Below are positions 1-5,646 of a stretch of 5,646 nucleotides of DNA, piece by piece; position 1 is the stretch's first letter, and the number at the start of each line of letters is the position of its first letter. The notes beneath the pieces were generated by a model. That model saw only the letters and a program-made list of their open reading frames with translations. It was not told the origin of the DNA and did no database searches. Both the position numbers and the translations under genes were made by a program. This DNA is from Candidatus Aminicenantota bacterium (GTDB lineage Bacteria > Acidobacteriota > Aminicenantia > Aminicenantales > Aminicenantaceae): positions 1 through 5,646 of the forward strand of contig DAOUSP010000091.1 of assembly GCA_030627155.1 (NCBI GenBank), given 5' to 3'.

Positions 1-201
1 CCTGAGAAATTAATAGAGTGGAGGAGAAGAATCATTTCTGAAACCCCTTCTTATGAGAAAACAATTGTTATTTCTTCTGGAACTTGCGCCCAGGCGAGCG
101 GTTCTCTTCAGATAATAGAAGCTTTTACTCAGGAATTGGAAAAAAGGGGGCTTGGGACTAAGGTAAGAATAAAAATAACAGGCTGTCATGGTTTCTGTGA
201 A
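1..201 (+). other. Thioredoxin-like [2Fe-2S] domain of the HydB/NuoF-like protein, three visible cysteines
   Basis: Reading in frame from base 1 gives SSGTCAQASGS near codons 25-35 and TGCHGFCEMEP near 61-70. This is the pattern of the thioredoxin-like ferredoxin domain at the N-terminus of HydB-type subunits. Only three cysteines are visible: codon 29 (bases 85-87), codon 62 (184-186) and codon 66 (196-198). The four-Cys form I recall from Thermotoga HydB has one more Cys about five residues before the first; here that stretch is I-S-S-G-T. The part upstream of base 1 is unknown. Confidence 0.75.
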
Positions 202-1899
202 ATGGAGCCCAATGTTATTATTTACCCGGATGAAATTTATTATAAAAAACTCAAGCCAAAAGACATTCCGGAAATAATAGAAAAAACTATTCTGAATAAT
301 AAAGTTATTCCTTCTTTGCTTTACCAATTTTCCGAGGTTTCCTCCAAAGTGAGCAAACTAAGGGAAATCCCATTTTATAAAAAGCAGATGCGCCTTCTAA
401 CAGGGAATAACATTGAGATAGACCCAACCAGCATCGAAGATTACATTGTACTGGATGGCTATCAGGCGTTAAGTAAAGTGATTTTCAATATGACATCTGA
501 AGAGGTGATTGAAGAGATTAGAAATTCAGGATTAAGGGGAAGAGGAGGAGCCGGATTTCCGACGGGAAGAAAGTGGGAGATCTGCCACAAAGTAGATTCT
601 GATGTGAAATACATCATCTGTAATGCTGACGAGGGAGATCCAGGTGCGTACATGGATAGAAGTTTATTGGAGGGAAATCCTCATAGTGTGATAGAGGGAA
701 TGATCATAGGTGCATATGCCATTGGCGCTTCAGAGGGTTTTATCTATGTAAGGATGGAGTATCCGCTGGCTGTAAAACATGTGATGACAGCATTGGAACA
801 GGCAAAAAAATTTGGTTTTTTAGGAGAATCTATTCTCGGGTCAGAATTCCGGTTTGATATTCATTTAGTCCAAGGAGCTGGAGCATTTGTTTCTGGAGAG
901 GAAACATCATTGATGGCTTCTATCGAAGGGAGGCGTGCATTCCCGAGTCAAAGGCCGCCTTTTCCTGCTCAAAAAGGGCTCTGGGGAAAGCCCACAAATA
1001 TCAACAACGTGGAAACATGGGCCAATGTACCCCTTATCGTAAACAATGGGGCTGACTGGTACTCTCAAATAGGAGCAGAAACAAGCAAGGGAACAAAAAT
1101 ATTTTCATTAGTAGGGAAGATAAACAATACAGGCTTAGTGGAAGTGCCTATGGGAATCACCTTGAAAGAAATCATCTTTGACATTGGGGGGGGCATAAAA
1201 AATGATAAAAAATTTAAGGCCGTCCAAACCGGAGGTCCTTCTGGAGGTTGCATTCCCAAGAAAATGTTAAGCCTTCAGGTCGATTACGAAAGCCTCACCC
1301 AAGCGGGCTCTATAATGGGCTCAGGCGGTATGATCGTCATGGATGAGGATACTTGCATGGTGGATGTTGCCCGCTATTTTCTGAATTTTACTCAGGAAGA
1401 GTCCTGCGGTAAATGTGTTCCATGTCGGGTTGGAACAAGGCAGATGGTAAACATTTTAACACGTATTACTCAGGGGAAGGGAGAAGAAGGTGATCTGAAG
1501 AAACTTGAAGAATTGGCAATGACAGTGGAGTCAACCTCTCTTTGCGGGTTAGGACAGACAGCTCCCAATCCAGTGATTACGACAATTCGTTATTTCAGGG
1601 ATGAATATGAAGCTCATATTAAACGCAAAAGTTGTCCGGCTCTTTTCTGTAAGGACTTAATAATCTATTATATCGAGTCTGATAAATGTATTGGATGCAT
1701 GTTATGCAAGAAAAACTGCCCTGTGGGGGCAATAAGCGGAATAAGGAAGGAAGTCCATATTATTGACCAGAGTGCGTGTGTTAAATGCGGAATTTGTCTT
1801 GAAGTTTGCCCTTCAAAGGTAAAAGCTGTCTCTAAATATACTGGAAGGAAGAGAGATAAAATCGTCAAGAACGACTCAGGAAATAGAATGAAAAAATGA
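1..1899 (+). CDS. nuoF: HydB/NuoF-like NADH-binding FMN and Fe-S subunit (5' partial)
   Basis: This is the NADH-oxidising (or NAD-reducing) FMN subunit of a cytoplasmic Nuo/Hyd-type complex. The frame is open from base 1, so the true start lies left of the window; 632 codons are visible, near the full length I recall for HydB (about 626). Codons run from base 1. A thioredoxin-like [2Fe-2S] domain has C29 and GCHGFC (C62, C66). The FMN glycine loop GRGGAGFPTG is at 180-189 and EGDPGAYMDR at 211-220; GAGAFVSGEET (292-302) also belongs to the nucleotide-binding core. The N3-type [4Fe-4S] ligands are C469, C472, C475 and C515. Two C-x2-C-x2-C-x3-C motifs (563-573, 593-603) form a C-terminal ferredoxin domain. 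EGDPGAYMDR and that ferredoxin tail match bifurcating HydB proteins better than complex I NuoF. It overlaps the next gene by 4 bases. A NuoE-like partner is expected upstream but is not visible. Confidence 0.93.
   Translation, partial: PEKLIEWRRRIISETPSYEKTIVISSGTCAQASGSLQIIEAFTQELEKRGLGTKVRIKITGCHGFCEMEPNVIIYPDEIYYKKLKPKDIPEIIEKTILNNKVIPSLLYQFSEVSSKVSKLREIPFYKKQMRLLTGNNIEIDPTSIEDYIVLDGYQALSKVIFNMTSEEVIEEIRNSGLRGRGGAGFPTGRKWEICHKVDSDVKYIICNADEGDPGAYMDRSLLEGNPHSVIEGMIIGAYAIGASEGFIYVRMEYPLAVKHVMTALEQAKKFGFLGESILGSEFRFDIHLVQGAGAFVSGEETSLMASIEGRRAFPSQRPPFPAQKGLWGKPTNINNVETWANVPLIVNNGADWYSQIGAETSKGTKIFSLVGKINNTGLVEVPMGITLKEIIFDIGGGIKNDKKFKAVQTGGPSGGCIPKKMLSLQVDYESLTQAGSIMGSGGMIVMDEDTCMVDVARYFLNFTQEESCGKCVPCRVGTRQMVNILTRITQGKGEEGDLKKLEELAMTVESTSLCGLGQTAPNPVITTIRYFRDEYEAHIKRKSCPALFCKDLIIYYIESDKCIGCMLCKKNCPVGAISGIRKEVHIIDQSACVKCGICLEVCPSKVKAVSKYTGRKRDKIVKNDSGNRMKK
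1684..1836 (+). other. C-terminal 2x[4Fe-4S] bacterial ferredoxin domain of the HydB/NuoF-like protein
   Basis: Two classical motifs are visible in frame. The first has Cys codons at 1687, 1696, 1705 and 1717 followed by Pro; the second has Cys codons at 1777, 1786, 1795 and 1807 followed by Pro. Each is C-x2-C-x2-C-x3-C-P, predicting two [4Fe-4S] clusters. Complex I NuoF lacks this extension, whereas HydB-type subunits of bifurcating hydrogenases and related formate dehydrogenases carry it. It is the likely exit or entry point for low-potential electrons (inference). Confidence 0.9.
1896..1899 (+). promoter_or_regulatory. ATGA stop/start overlap between the first two genes
   Basis: The upstream gene's TGA (1897-1899) shares bases with the downstream ATG (1896-1898). 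The nearest purine-rich Shine-Dalgarno-like match, AGGAAA at about 1878-1883, lies roughly 12-15 bases upstream, which is far. Translation of the NuoG-like gene is therefore likely to depend on coupling to the HydB/NuoF-like gene, consistent with equimolar subunits of one complex. Confidence 0.8.
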
Positions 1900-4445
1900 A
1901 GATAATTATTGATAAAAAAGAAATTATTGCAGAGAACAATAAGACAATCTTAGAGATTGCAAGAGAGAATGATATTTATATTCCTTCTATTTGTGATTAC
2001 TTCAAGTTAAACCCCTATGGAGCTTGCCGCCTGTGTATCGTAGAGATTAAAGGCCAAAAAGGCTATTTCCCATCATGCTCGATTTTTCCAGAAGAGGGAA
2101 TGAAGATTAAGACCGATTCGCCAAAGCTTAAAAAATTGAGGCGCAACCTCTTGGAACTCATTCTTTCAGAACATCCTAGTGCCTGTCTCATTTGTAGAGA
2201 AAAAGAAAATTGTGATGAATACAAATCGACTATCAGGAAAGTCTCTGAAGTTACAGGATGTGTGCTTTGTCCAAGTAATGGCACGTGTGAACTCCAGGAA
2301 GTTGTTAATGCATTGAATTTGAAGAATGTAAGATTTCCATCTTTATACCGGGATTTTATAATAAATAAAAATGACCCGTTTTTTGACAGAGATTATAATT
2401 TGTGCATCTTGTGTGGCAGATGTGTAAGGGTTTGCCATGAAACAAGAGGAGTTTCAGTGTTATCTTTTATTTACCGCGGTTCAAAAACAACTATCGGAAC
2501 TGCTCTTGACCAGAACCTTCATGAATTAGGATGCCAGTTTTGCGGGGCCTGTGTTGATGTGTGTCCAACAGGAGCTCTGACAGAGAAATCGAAAAAGTAT
2601 GAACAATCTCCTGATAGAAAAGAAAGAACTATCTGTGGGATTTGCAGCATGGGCTGTGAACTTGAAGTAGAGATTAGAAATGGCAGGATTTTAAGCTGTT
2701 ATCCTCGAAAGGATGGCCCTGTGAACGAAGGGCAGGCATGTGTAAGAGGAAGGTTTGCCTTAAAAGAGATTGTGTGTCATCCAAAGAGAATCCATTATCC
2801 TTTAATAAGAAAGAAAAAGAAACTGGAGGAAGTTTCGTGGGATGAAGCAATAGATTTTATTGCGGAAAAATTAAAGACATATAAAGGAACTCAGGTTGCC
2901 TGCATTCTTTCTTCTCAGATTTCTTGTGAAGATAGTTATGTGTTTCAAAAATTTGCAAGCAATGTGTTGAAAACAAGGAACATAGGAACTATAACAGCCA
3001 ATCCTGATCTGGAGCTGTTTTCTCAAAAGAGTGACTATGATCTCATGAGCAATTTCAGAATCAGAGATATTTCAAAAGCGAAAGCAATATTTCTTATTGA
3101 CTCTAATGTTTCTGTTTCCAACCCGATTATTTGGGTCGAAATTTTAAAGGCAGTATCAAATGGGGCTAAACTTGTGGTAATAGATTCTCTTAGATGGCCA
3201 CACAGCCGCCTGGCAACCATTTGCTTACAGATAAAACCTGGAACTGAGAGTTATTTATTCGCATTGATTGCAAAGCTGCTTCTTGGTGAAGAGCAGGAAG
3301 AAAGTTTTCCCAACACAGAAAAATTTAATTCTTATAGAGAATTTCTGAGTAAAATCCAGATGTCAGAGGCACTGGAAGCAATAGGCATAGAAGAGAAAGA
3401 AGCAAAAAAAACGGCAGAAATTTTAAATGAAGATGGACTGAAGTATTTCATTTTTGGCTCAGGATTCACACAGCATTCATGGGGGATGTCTAATTTGACT
3501 TGCCTATGGAACCTTTCGCTTCAAACCCAGGCACGAGTGATTCCCTTAACTTTTGAAAGCAATTTGAAAGGTCTTTTGCATACAAGCCGCCCATTTTCAG
3601 CAATGAAAAAAGATTTTGCTGAGATTTCCAAGATTATTTCGGATGGAAAGATTAAAGCCCTTTATTCAAACGGTCCGATTCCTTTGTATTCTAAAAAATC
3701 CATTGAGTTTATAGTTGTTCAAGACAGCTTTATGAATGAAAATCTGATGGTGGCGGATGCTGTTTTGCCTGCTTCGACTTTTTTAGAAACAGAGGGAACT
3801 TTTTTAAATGTAGAAGGACGCATCCAAAAATTCAATAAAGTTATGGATCCATTGGGAGAATCACGGCCTGATTGGTGGATAGCAGCTCAATTGGGGAAAA
3901 GAATGGAGGGGAAGGGCTTTGATTATAAAAAACCTTCAGAAATAATGGCTGAAATCAAAAGGAAAATACCTGAATTCAGAAATGTGTCTTACAACCAGCT
4001 AAAAAAAGGCATTGAAATTTTTATTAACCATAAGGAGACCGAGGAAAAGAGAGAAGAGAAATTAACTCCTTTGAAATTGCCTCCATTATTAACGGATGTA
4101 AATGAAGAATATCCTTTTATACTGCTTTTTGAATACAATTCGGATACCTACAGAGGTTTTGTTTTAAACAAGGAGATTAAAGGCATGGAATTGATAAGGA
4201 ATTCTCGATGGATACAAATAAATACTGAAGATGCCAAGAAATTAGAATTAACAGATGGTGAAAGCATTGTTGTTGAATCCGAACTTGGAAGGTTTAAGGG
4301 CTATGTCCGCATATCAGAAGTTGTTCCTTCAGGGATTGTTCTGGCAAGTTTCCTATCGAATGAAGAAAAAGATTTTTCTGCTGCTCATATGATGTTTTCT
4401 TCTGGATTGAAAACATTACCTATTAAAATAAAGAGAGAGTGCTAA
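1896..4445 (+). CDS. NuoG/formate dehydrogenase alpha-like multi-cluster Fe-S protein, no Cys/Sec metal ligand
   Basis: An 849-residue cytoplasmic electron-wiring subunit with no signal peptide. In order: plant-type [2Fe-2S] (C33, C44, C47, C61); NuoG His-Cys site (H93, C97, C100, C106); an additional C122-x2-C125-x5-C131; two [4Fe-4S] motifs (C170/173/176/180 and C213/216/219/223); and the molybdopterin-oxidoreductase Fe4S4 site (C247, C250, C254, C282). A molybdopterin-type body follows, with GSGFTQHSWG (521-530) and VADAVLPASTFLETEGTF (619-636), and a dinucleotide-binding beta domain at about 738-845. No cysteine or in-frame TGA occurs at 345-442, where formate dehydrogenases carry the metal ligand, so formate oxidation is doubtful. 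H-cluster motifs are absent, excluding FeFe hydrogenase. The start overlaps the previous stop as ATGA, and the N-terminal beta strand fits this ATG. It could still be annotated as FdhA or NuoG; a structural or wiring role fits best. Confidence 0.9.
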   Translation: MKIIIDKKEIIAENNKTILEIARENDIYIPSICDYFKLNPYGACRLCIVEIKGQKGYFPSCSIFPEEGMKIKTDSPKLKKLRRNLLELILSEHPSACLICREKENCDEYKSTIRKVSEVTGCVLCPSNGTCELQEVVNALNLKNVRFPSLYRDFIINKNDPFFDRDYNLCILCGRCVRVCHETRGVSVLSFIYRGSKTTIGTALDQNLHELGCQFCGACVDVCPTGALTEKSKKYEQSPDRKERTICGICSMGCELEVEIRNGRILSCYPRKDGPVNEGQACVRGRFALKEIVCHPKRIHYPLIRKKKKLEEVSWDEAIDFIAEKLKTYKGTQVACILSSQISCEDSYVFQKFASNVLKTRNIGTITANPDLELFSQKSDYDLMSNFRIRDISKAKAIFLIDSNVSVSNPIIWVEILKAVSNGAKLVVIDSLRWPHSRLATICLQIKPGTESYLFALIAKLLLGEEQEESFPNTEKFNSYREFLSKIQMSEALEAIGIEEKEAKKTAEILNEDGLKYFIFGSGFTQHSWGMSNLTCLWNLSLQTQARVIPLTFESNLKGLLHTSRPFSAMKKDFAEISKIISDGKIKALYSNGPIPLYSKKSIEFIVVQDSFMNENLMVADAVLPASTFLETEGTFLNVEGRIQKFNKVMDPLGESRPDWWIAAQLGKRMEGKGFDYKKPSEIMAEIKRKIPEFRNVSYNQLKKGIEIFINHKETEEKREEKLTPLKLPPLLTDVNEEYPFILLFEYNSDTYRGFVLNKEIKGMELIRNSRWIQINTEDAKKLELTDGESIVVESELGRFKGYVRISEVVPSGIVLASFLSNEEKDFSAAHMMFSSGLKTLPIKIKREC
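2172..2288 (+). other. Tandem C-x2-C-x5-C motifs in the NuoG-like protein
   Basis: Residues 93-106 read H-x3-C-x2-C-x5-C, the His-Cys [4Fe-4S] site of NuoG/HydA. After 15 residues a second C-x2-C-x5-C (C122, C125, C131) follows and runs into CELQ, the sequence that normally ends the single canonical site. The second copy has no His four residues before its first Cys (residue 118 is Glu). It could bind another cluster, a zinc ion, or be an alternative ligand set. Confidence 0.8.
4433..4439 (+). promoter_or_regulatory. Ribosome binding site deciding the NfnA-like start
   Basis: GAGAGAG ends five bases before ATG 4445, a normal Shine-Dalgarno distance. The ATG overlaps the preceding TAA by one base (TAATG). 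A GTG at 4439 in the same frame would add only two residues and would lie inside this purine tract, so ATG 4445 is preferred. Confidence 0.65.
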
Positions 4446-5281
4446 TGGCAAAGATTTTGAGAAGAGAACGTTTGGTGCCTAATCTTCATATTTTAGAAGT
4501 CCATGCACCGGAAATTGCAAAGAGATGCAAACCTGGACAATTTGTTATTGTGATGCCCGATGAATTTGGAGAACGGATTCCTTTGACAATTGCAGACTGG
4601 AACATTGAAAAAGCTTCGGTGACTTCGGTTTTCCTTGTTGTCGGCACATCCACACATAAGCTTTCTTTAATGAAGCAAGGAGATGATATTCCTGTTTTTG
4701 TTGGGCCTTTGGGAAAGCCTGTGGATATCAATAAATGTGGCACAGTTCTTTGCATTGGAGGATGCTACGGTATAGGGGCAATCTTTCCAGTAGCACGTGC
4801 ATTTAAGGAAGCGGGCAATAAAGTTATTACATTATTAGATGTGAAGGCAAATTACCTTCTTTACTGGGAAAAAAAATTGAAATCTGTAAGCGATGAATTC
4901 CATATCTCTTCCAGAGATTATTACTATGATTGCAAAGATTTTGTTCAGCACATATTAAAGGAAATTGTAAAGGATAAAAAAGAGAGCATCAATCAAGTAT
5001 TTGCTATCGGCTGCACTTACTTGATGTATGCATGTTCTCAGGCGACCAAGCCGTATGGGATTAAAACCATGGTTAGTCTGAATCCTATTATGGTGGATGG
5101 AACTGGAATGTGCGGAGCATGCCGTGTGACTGTAGATGGAGAGACGAAATTTACGTGTGTTGATGGGCCAGATTTTGATGGCCATTTGGTTGATTGGGAA
5201 GAACTCTTTGCAAGGCGGAAATCTTACTTTGATGATGAAATCCAATCTTTGTGTTATTGGGAAAAGAAGATATTTCCTTGA
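4445..5281 (+). CDS. nfnA: NfnA/SudB-type ferredoxin-NAD(P) reductase subunit (FAD/NAD-binding, [2Fe-2S])
   Basis: A 278-residue member of the dihydroorotate dehydrogenase electron-transfer (PyrK)/SudB/NfnA family; no signal peptide or membrane segment. An FAD-binding barrel covers about residues 1-95, with RIPLTIAD (44-51) as flavin-contact loop and GPLGKP at 87-92. The NAD-binding Rossmann part starts at GGCYGIGAIFP (105-115). The C-terminal [2Fe-2S] site has D218, C223, C226 and C238 within VDGTGMCGAC and FTCVDGPDFDGHL. NfnA structures use one Asp and three Cys, which matches this set. In NfnAB this subunit exchanges hydride with NAD(H) and passes electrons to the bifurcating FAD of NfnB, encoded directly downstream. 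ATG 4445 is chosen because of the Shine-Dalgarno tract at 4433-4439. The dinucleotide loop is GGCYG rather than the GGGVG I associate with Thermotoga NfnA. SudB (sulfide dehydrogenase) remains an alternative name. Confidence 0.9.
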   Translation: MAKILRRERLVPNLHILEVHAPEIAKRCKPGQFVIVMPDEFGERIPLTIADWNIEKASVTSVFLVVGTSTHKLSLMKQGDDIPVFVGPLGKPVDINKCGTVLCIGGCYGIGAIFPVARAFKEAGNKVITLLDVKANYLLYWEKKLKSVSDEFHISSRDYYYDCKDFVQHILKEIVKDKKESINQVFAIGCTYLMYACSQATKPYGIKTMVSLNPIMVDGTGMCGACRVTVDGETKFTCVDGPDFDGHLVDWEELFARRKSYFDDEIQSLCYWEKKIFP

Positions 5282-5293
5282 TATAAAGGGATA

Positions 5294-5301
5294 AAGAAGG
5301 A
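5294..5301 (+). promoter_or_regulatory. Ribosome binding site of the NfnB-like gene
   Basis: AAGAAGGA lies in the 23-base gap after the NfnA-like stop and ends three bases before ATG 5305. The spacing is short but the match to the anti-Shine-Dalgarno is the best of the window. It supports ATG 5305 over the in-frame ATG at 5329. Confidence 0.7.
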
Positions 5302-5304
5302 AAA

Positions 5305-5646
5305 ATGCCTGAAAAAAAAGAAATTCCTATGGAGCTAAAAGAACGGCTCAGGTGTGAATATGACAAAGAATGGCGAAGCAAACTGCGAAAGTCTATTTCT
5401 GCTAAAGAACGGATGAAGATTCCACGACAAAAGATGCCTCAAAGGGACCCTGAGGAAAGAAATAAAGATTTTAATGAGGTTAATCTTGGTCTTCAGGAGA
5501 AAAAAGCAAAGCTGGAAGCAGCTCGGTGTTTAGATTGCGCAAATCCAACCTGTGTTTCAGGATGTCCGGTTAGTATTGATATCCCAACATTCATAAAACT
5601 TGTGGAAAAAGGAGATTTTATCCAGAGTGCTCGAAAGATAAAGGAA
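5305..5646 (+). CDS. nfnB: NfnB / glutamate synthase small subunit-like flavoprotein, N-terminal part (3' partial)
   Basis: The 114 visible codons are the N-terminal Fe-S domain of a GltD/NfnB-type FAD protein; the frame leaves the window open. Visible hallmarks are KIPRQKMPQRDPEER (38-52), NFNEV-like NKDFNEVNLGL (53-63), and the cysteine cluster C75-L-D-C78 with C83-VSG-C87-P, followed by SIDIPTFIKL. In NfnB these cysteines contribute to the [4Fe-4S] clusters next to the bifurcating FAD; in GltD the same region carries clusters linking to the large subunit. A Lys/Arg/Glu-rich extension of about 37 residues precedes the conserved core. Its place directly after an NfnA-like gene argues for NfnB, oxidising NADPH or reducing NADP+ with ferredoxin and NAD, over glutamate synthase. 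The FAD and NADP domains lie outside the window and cannot be checked. Confidence 0.88.
   Translation, partial: MPEKKEIPMELKERLRCEYDKEWRSKLRKSISAKERMKIPRQKMPQRDPEERNKDFNEVNLGLQEKKAKLEAARCLDCANPTCVSGCPVSIDIPTFIKLVEKGDFIQSARKIKE

Noticed and set aside
136..138. TTG at 136 as start of the first gene
   Set aside because: The same frame is open back to base 1 and encodes the first half of the thioredoxin-like [2Fe-2S] domain, including C29. Starting at 136 would cut that domain in two.
10..327. Minus-strand open frame of 105 codons, and the other minus-strand frames at 462-653, 1065-1259, 1668-1868, 2063-2284, 3035-3220, 4486-4755, 4955-5245 and 5151-5381
   Set aside because: All lie antisense to strongly supported genes, have no recognisable domains and no convincing ribosome binding site. 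They are shadows.
4439..4441. GTG at 4439 as start of the NfnA-like gene
   Set aside because: It lies within the Shine-Dalgarno tract that is well placed for ATG 4445 and would add only two residues.
1896..4445. Catalytic formate dehydrogenase alpha subunit
   Set aside because: The fold and overall length fit, but no Cys or Sec is present at 345-442 where the metal ligand should be, so I do not call it a formate dehydrogenase.
1896..4445. FeFe-hydrogenase HydA, expected next to HydB
   Set aside because: The N-terminal cluster order resembles HydA, but the H-cluster motifs (TSCCPxW, MPCxxKKxE, EGGxMxCP types) are absent and a molybdopterin-type domain is present instead.
5282..5304. Terminator or promoter in the only intergenic gap
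   Set aside because: The 23 bases hold a ribosome binding site and no inverted repeat or T-run.
5329..5331. ATG at 5329 as start of the NfnB-like gene
   Set aside because: ATG 5305 has a clear AAGAAGGA upstream; 5329 has none.

Overview
The window is almost wholly coding on the + strand. It holds four tightly packed redox genes, the first entering from the left edge and the last leaving at the right edge. The DNA is A/T-rich (roughly 40% GC by eye). The gene set consists of a NADH/FMN/Fe-S module, a poly-ferredoxin NuoG/formate-dehydrogenase-like protein and an Nfn/SudB-type flavin reductase pair. This indicates a strictly anaerobic bacterium that balances NADH, NADPH and ferredoxin by flavin-based electron transfer, such as a fermenter, syntroph, acetogen or sulfate reducer. 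The sequence does not let me name a phylum.

Layout: positions 1-1899 encode a HydB/NuoF-like subunit, 5'-truncated by the window edge, with a thioredoxin-like [2Fe-2S] domain, an FMN/NADH core, an N3-type [4Fe-4S] site and a C-terminal 2x[4Fe-4S] ferredoxin domain. Positions 1896-4445 encode an 849-residue NuoG-like protein with at least five Fe-S motifs. Its molybdopterin-oxidoreductase domain lacks the Cys/Sec metal ligand of formate dehydrogenases. Positions 4445-5281 encode an NfnA/SudB-type FAD/NAD-binding [2Fe-2S] protein. Position 5305 to the right edge encodes the N-terminus of an NfnB/GltD-type flavoprotein. The first two junctions are stop/start overlaps (ATGA and TAATG) and the third gap is only 23 bases with a clear ribosome binding site, so all four are very probably one operon.

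How they may work together (inference): the HydB-like subunit would exchange electrons with NAD(H) through FMN. The NuoG-like protein would act as an Fe-S wire or scaffold. The NfnA/NfnB pair would connect NAD(H), NADP(H) and ferredoxin. The set looks like two flavin-based bifurcation modules encoded together, which is the most interesting aspect of the window. No RNA genes, mobile elements, repeats, CRISPR arrays, promoters or terminators were seen, and no gene-free stretch exceeds 23 bases.
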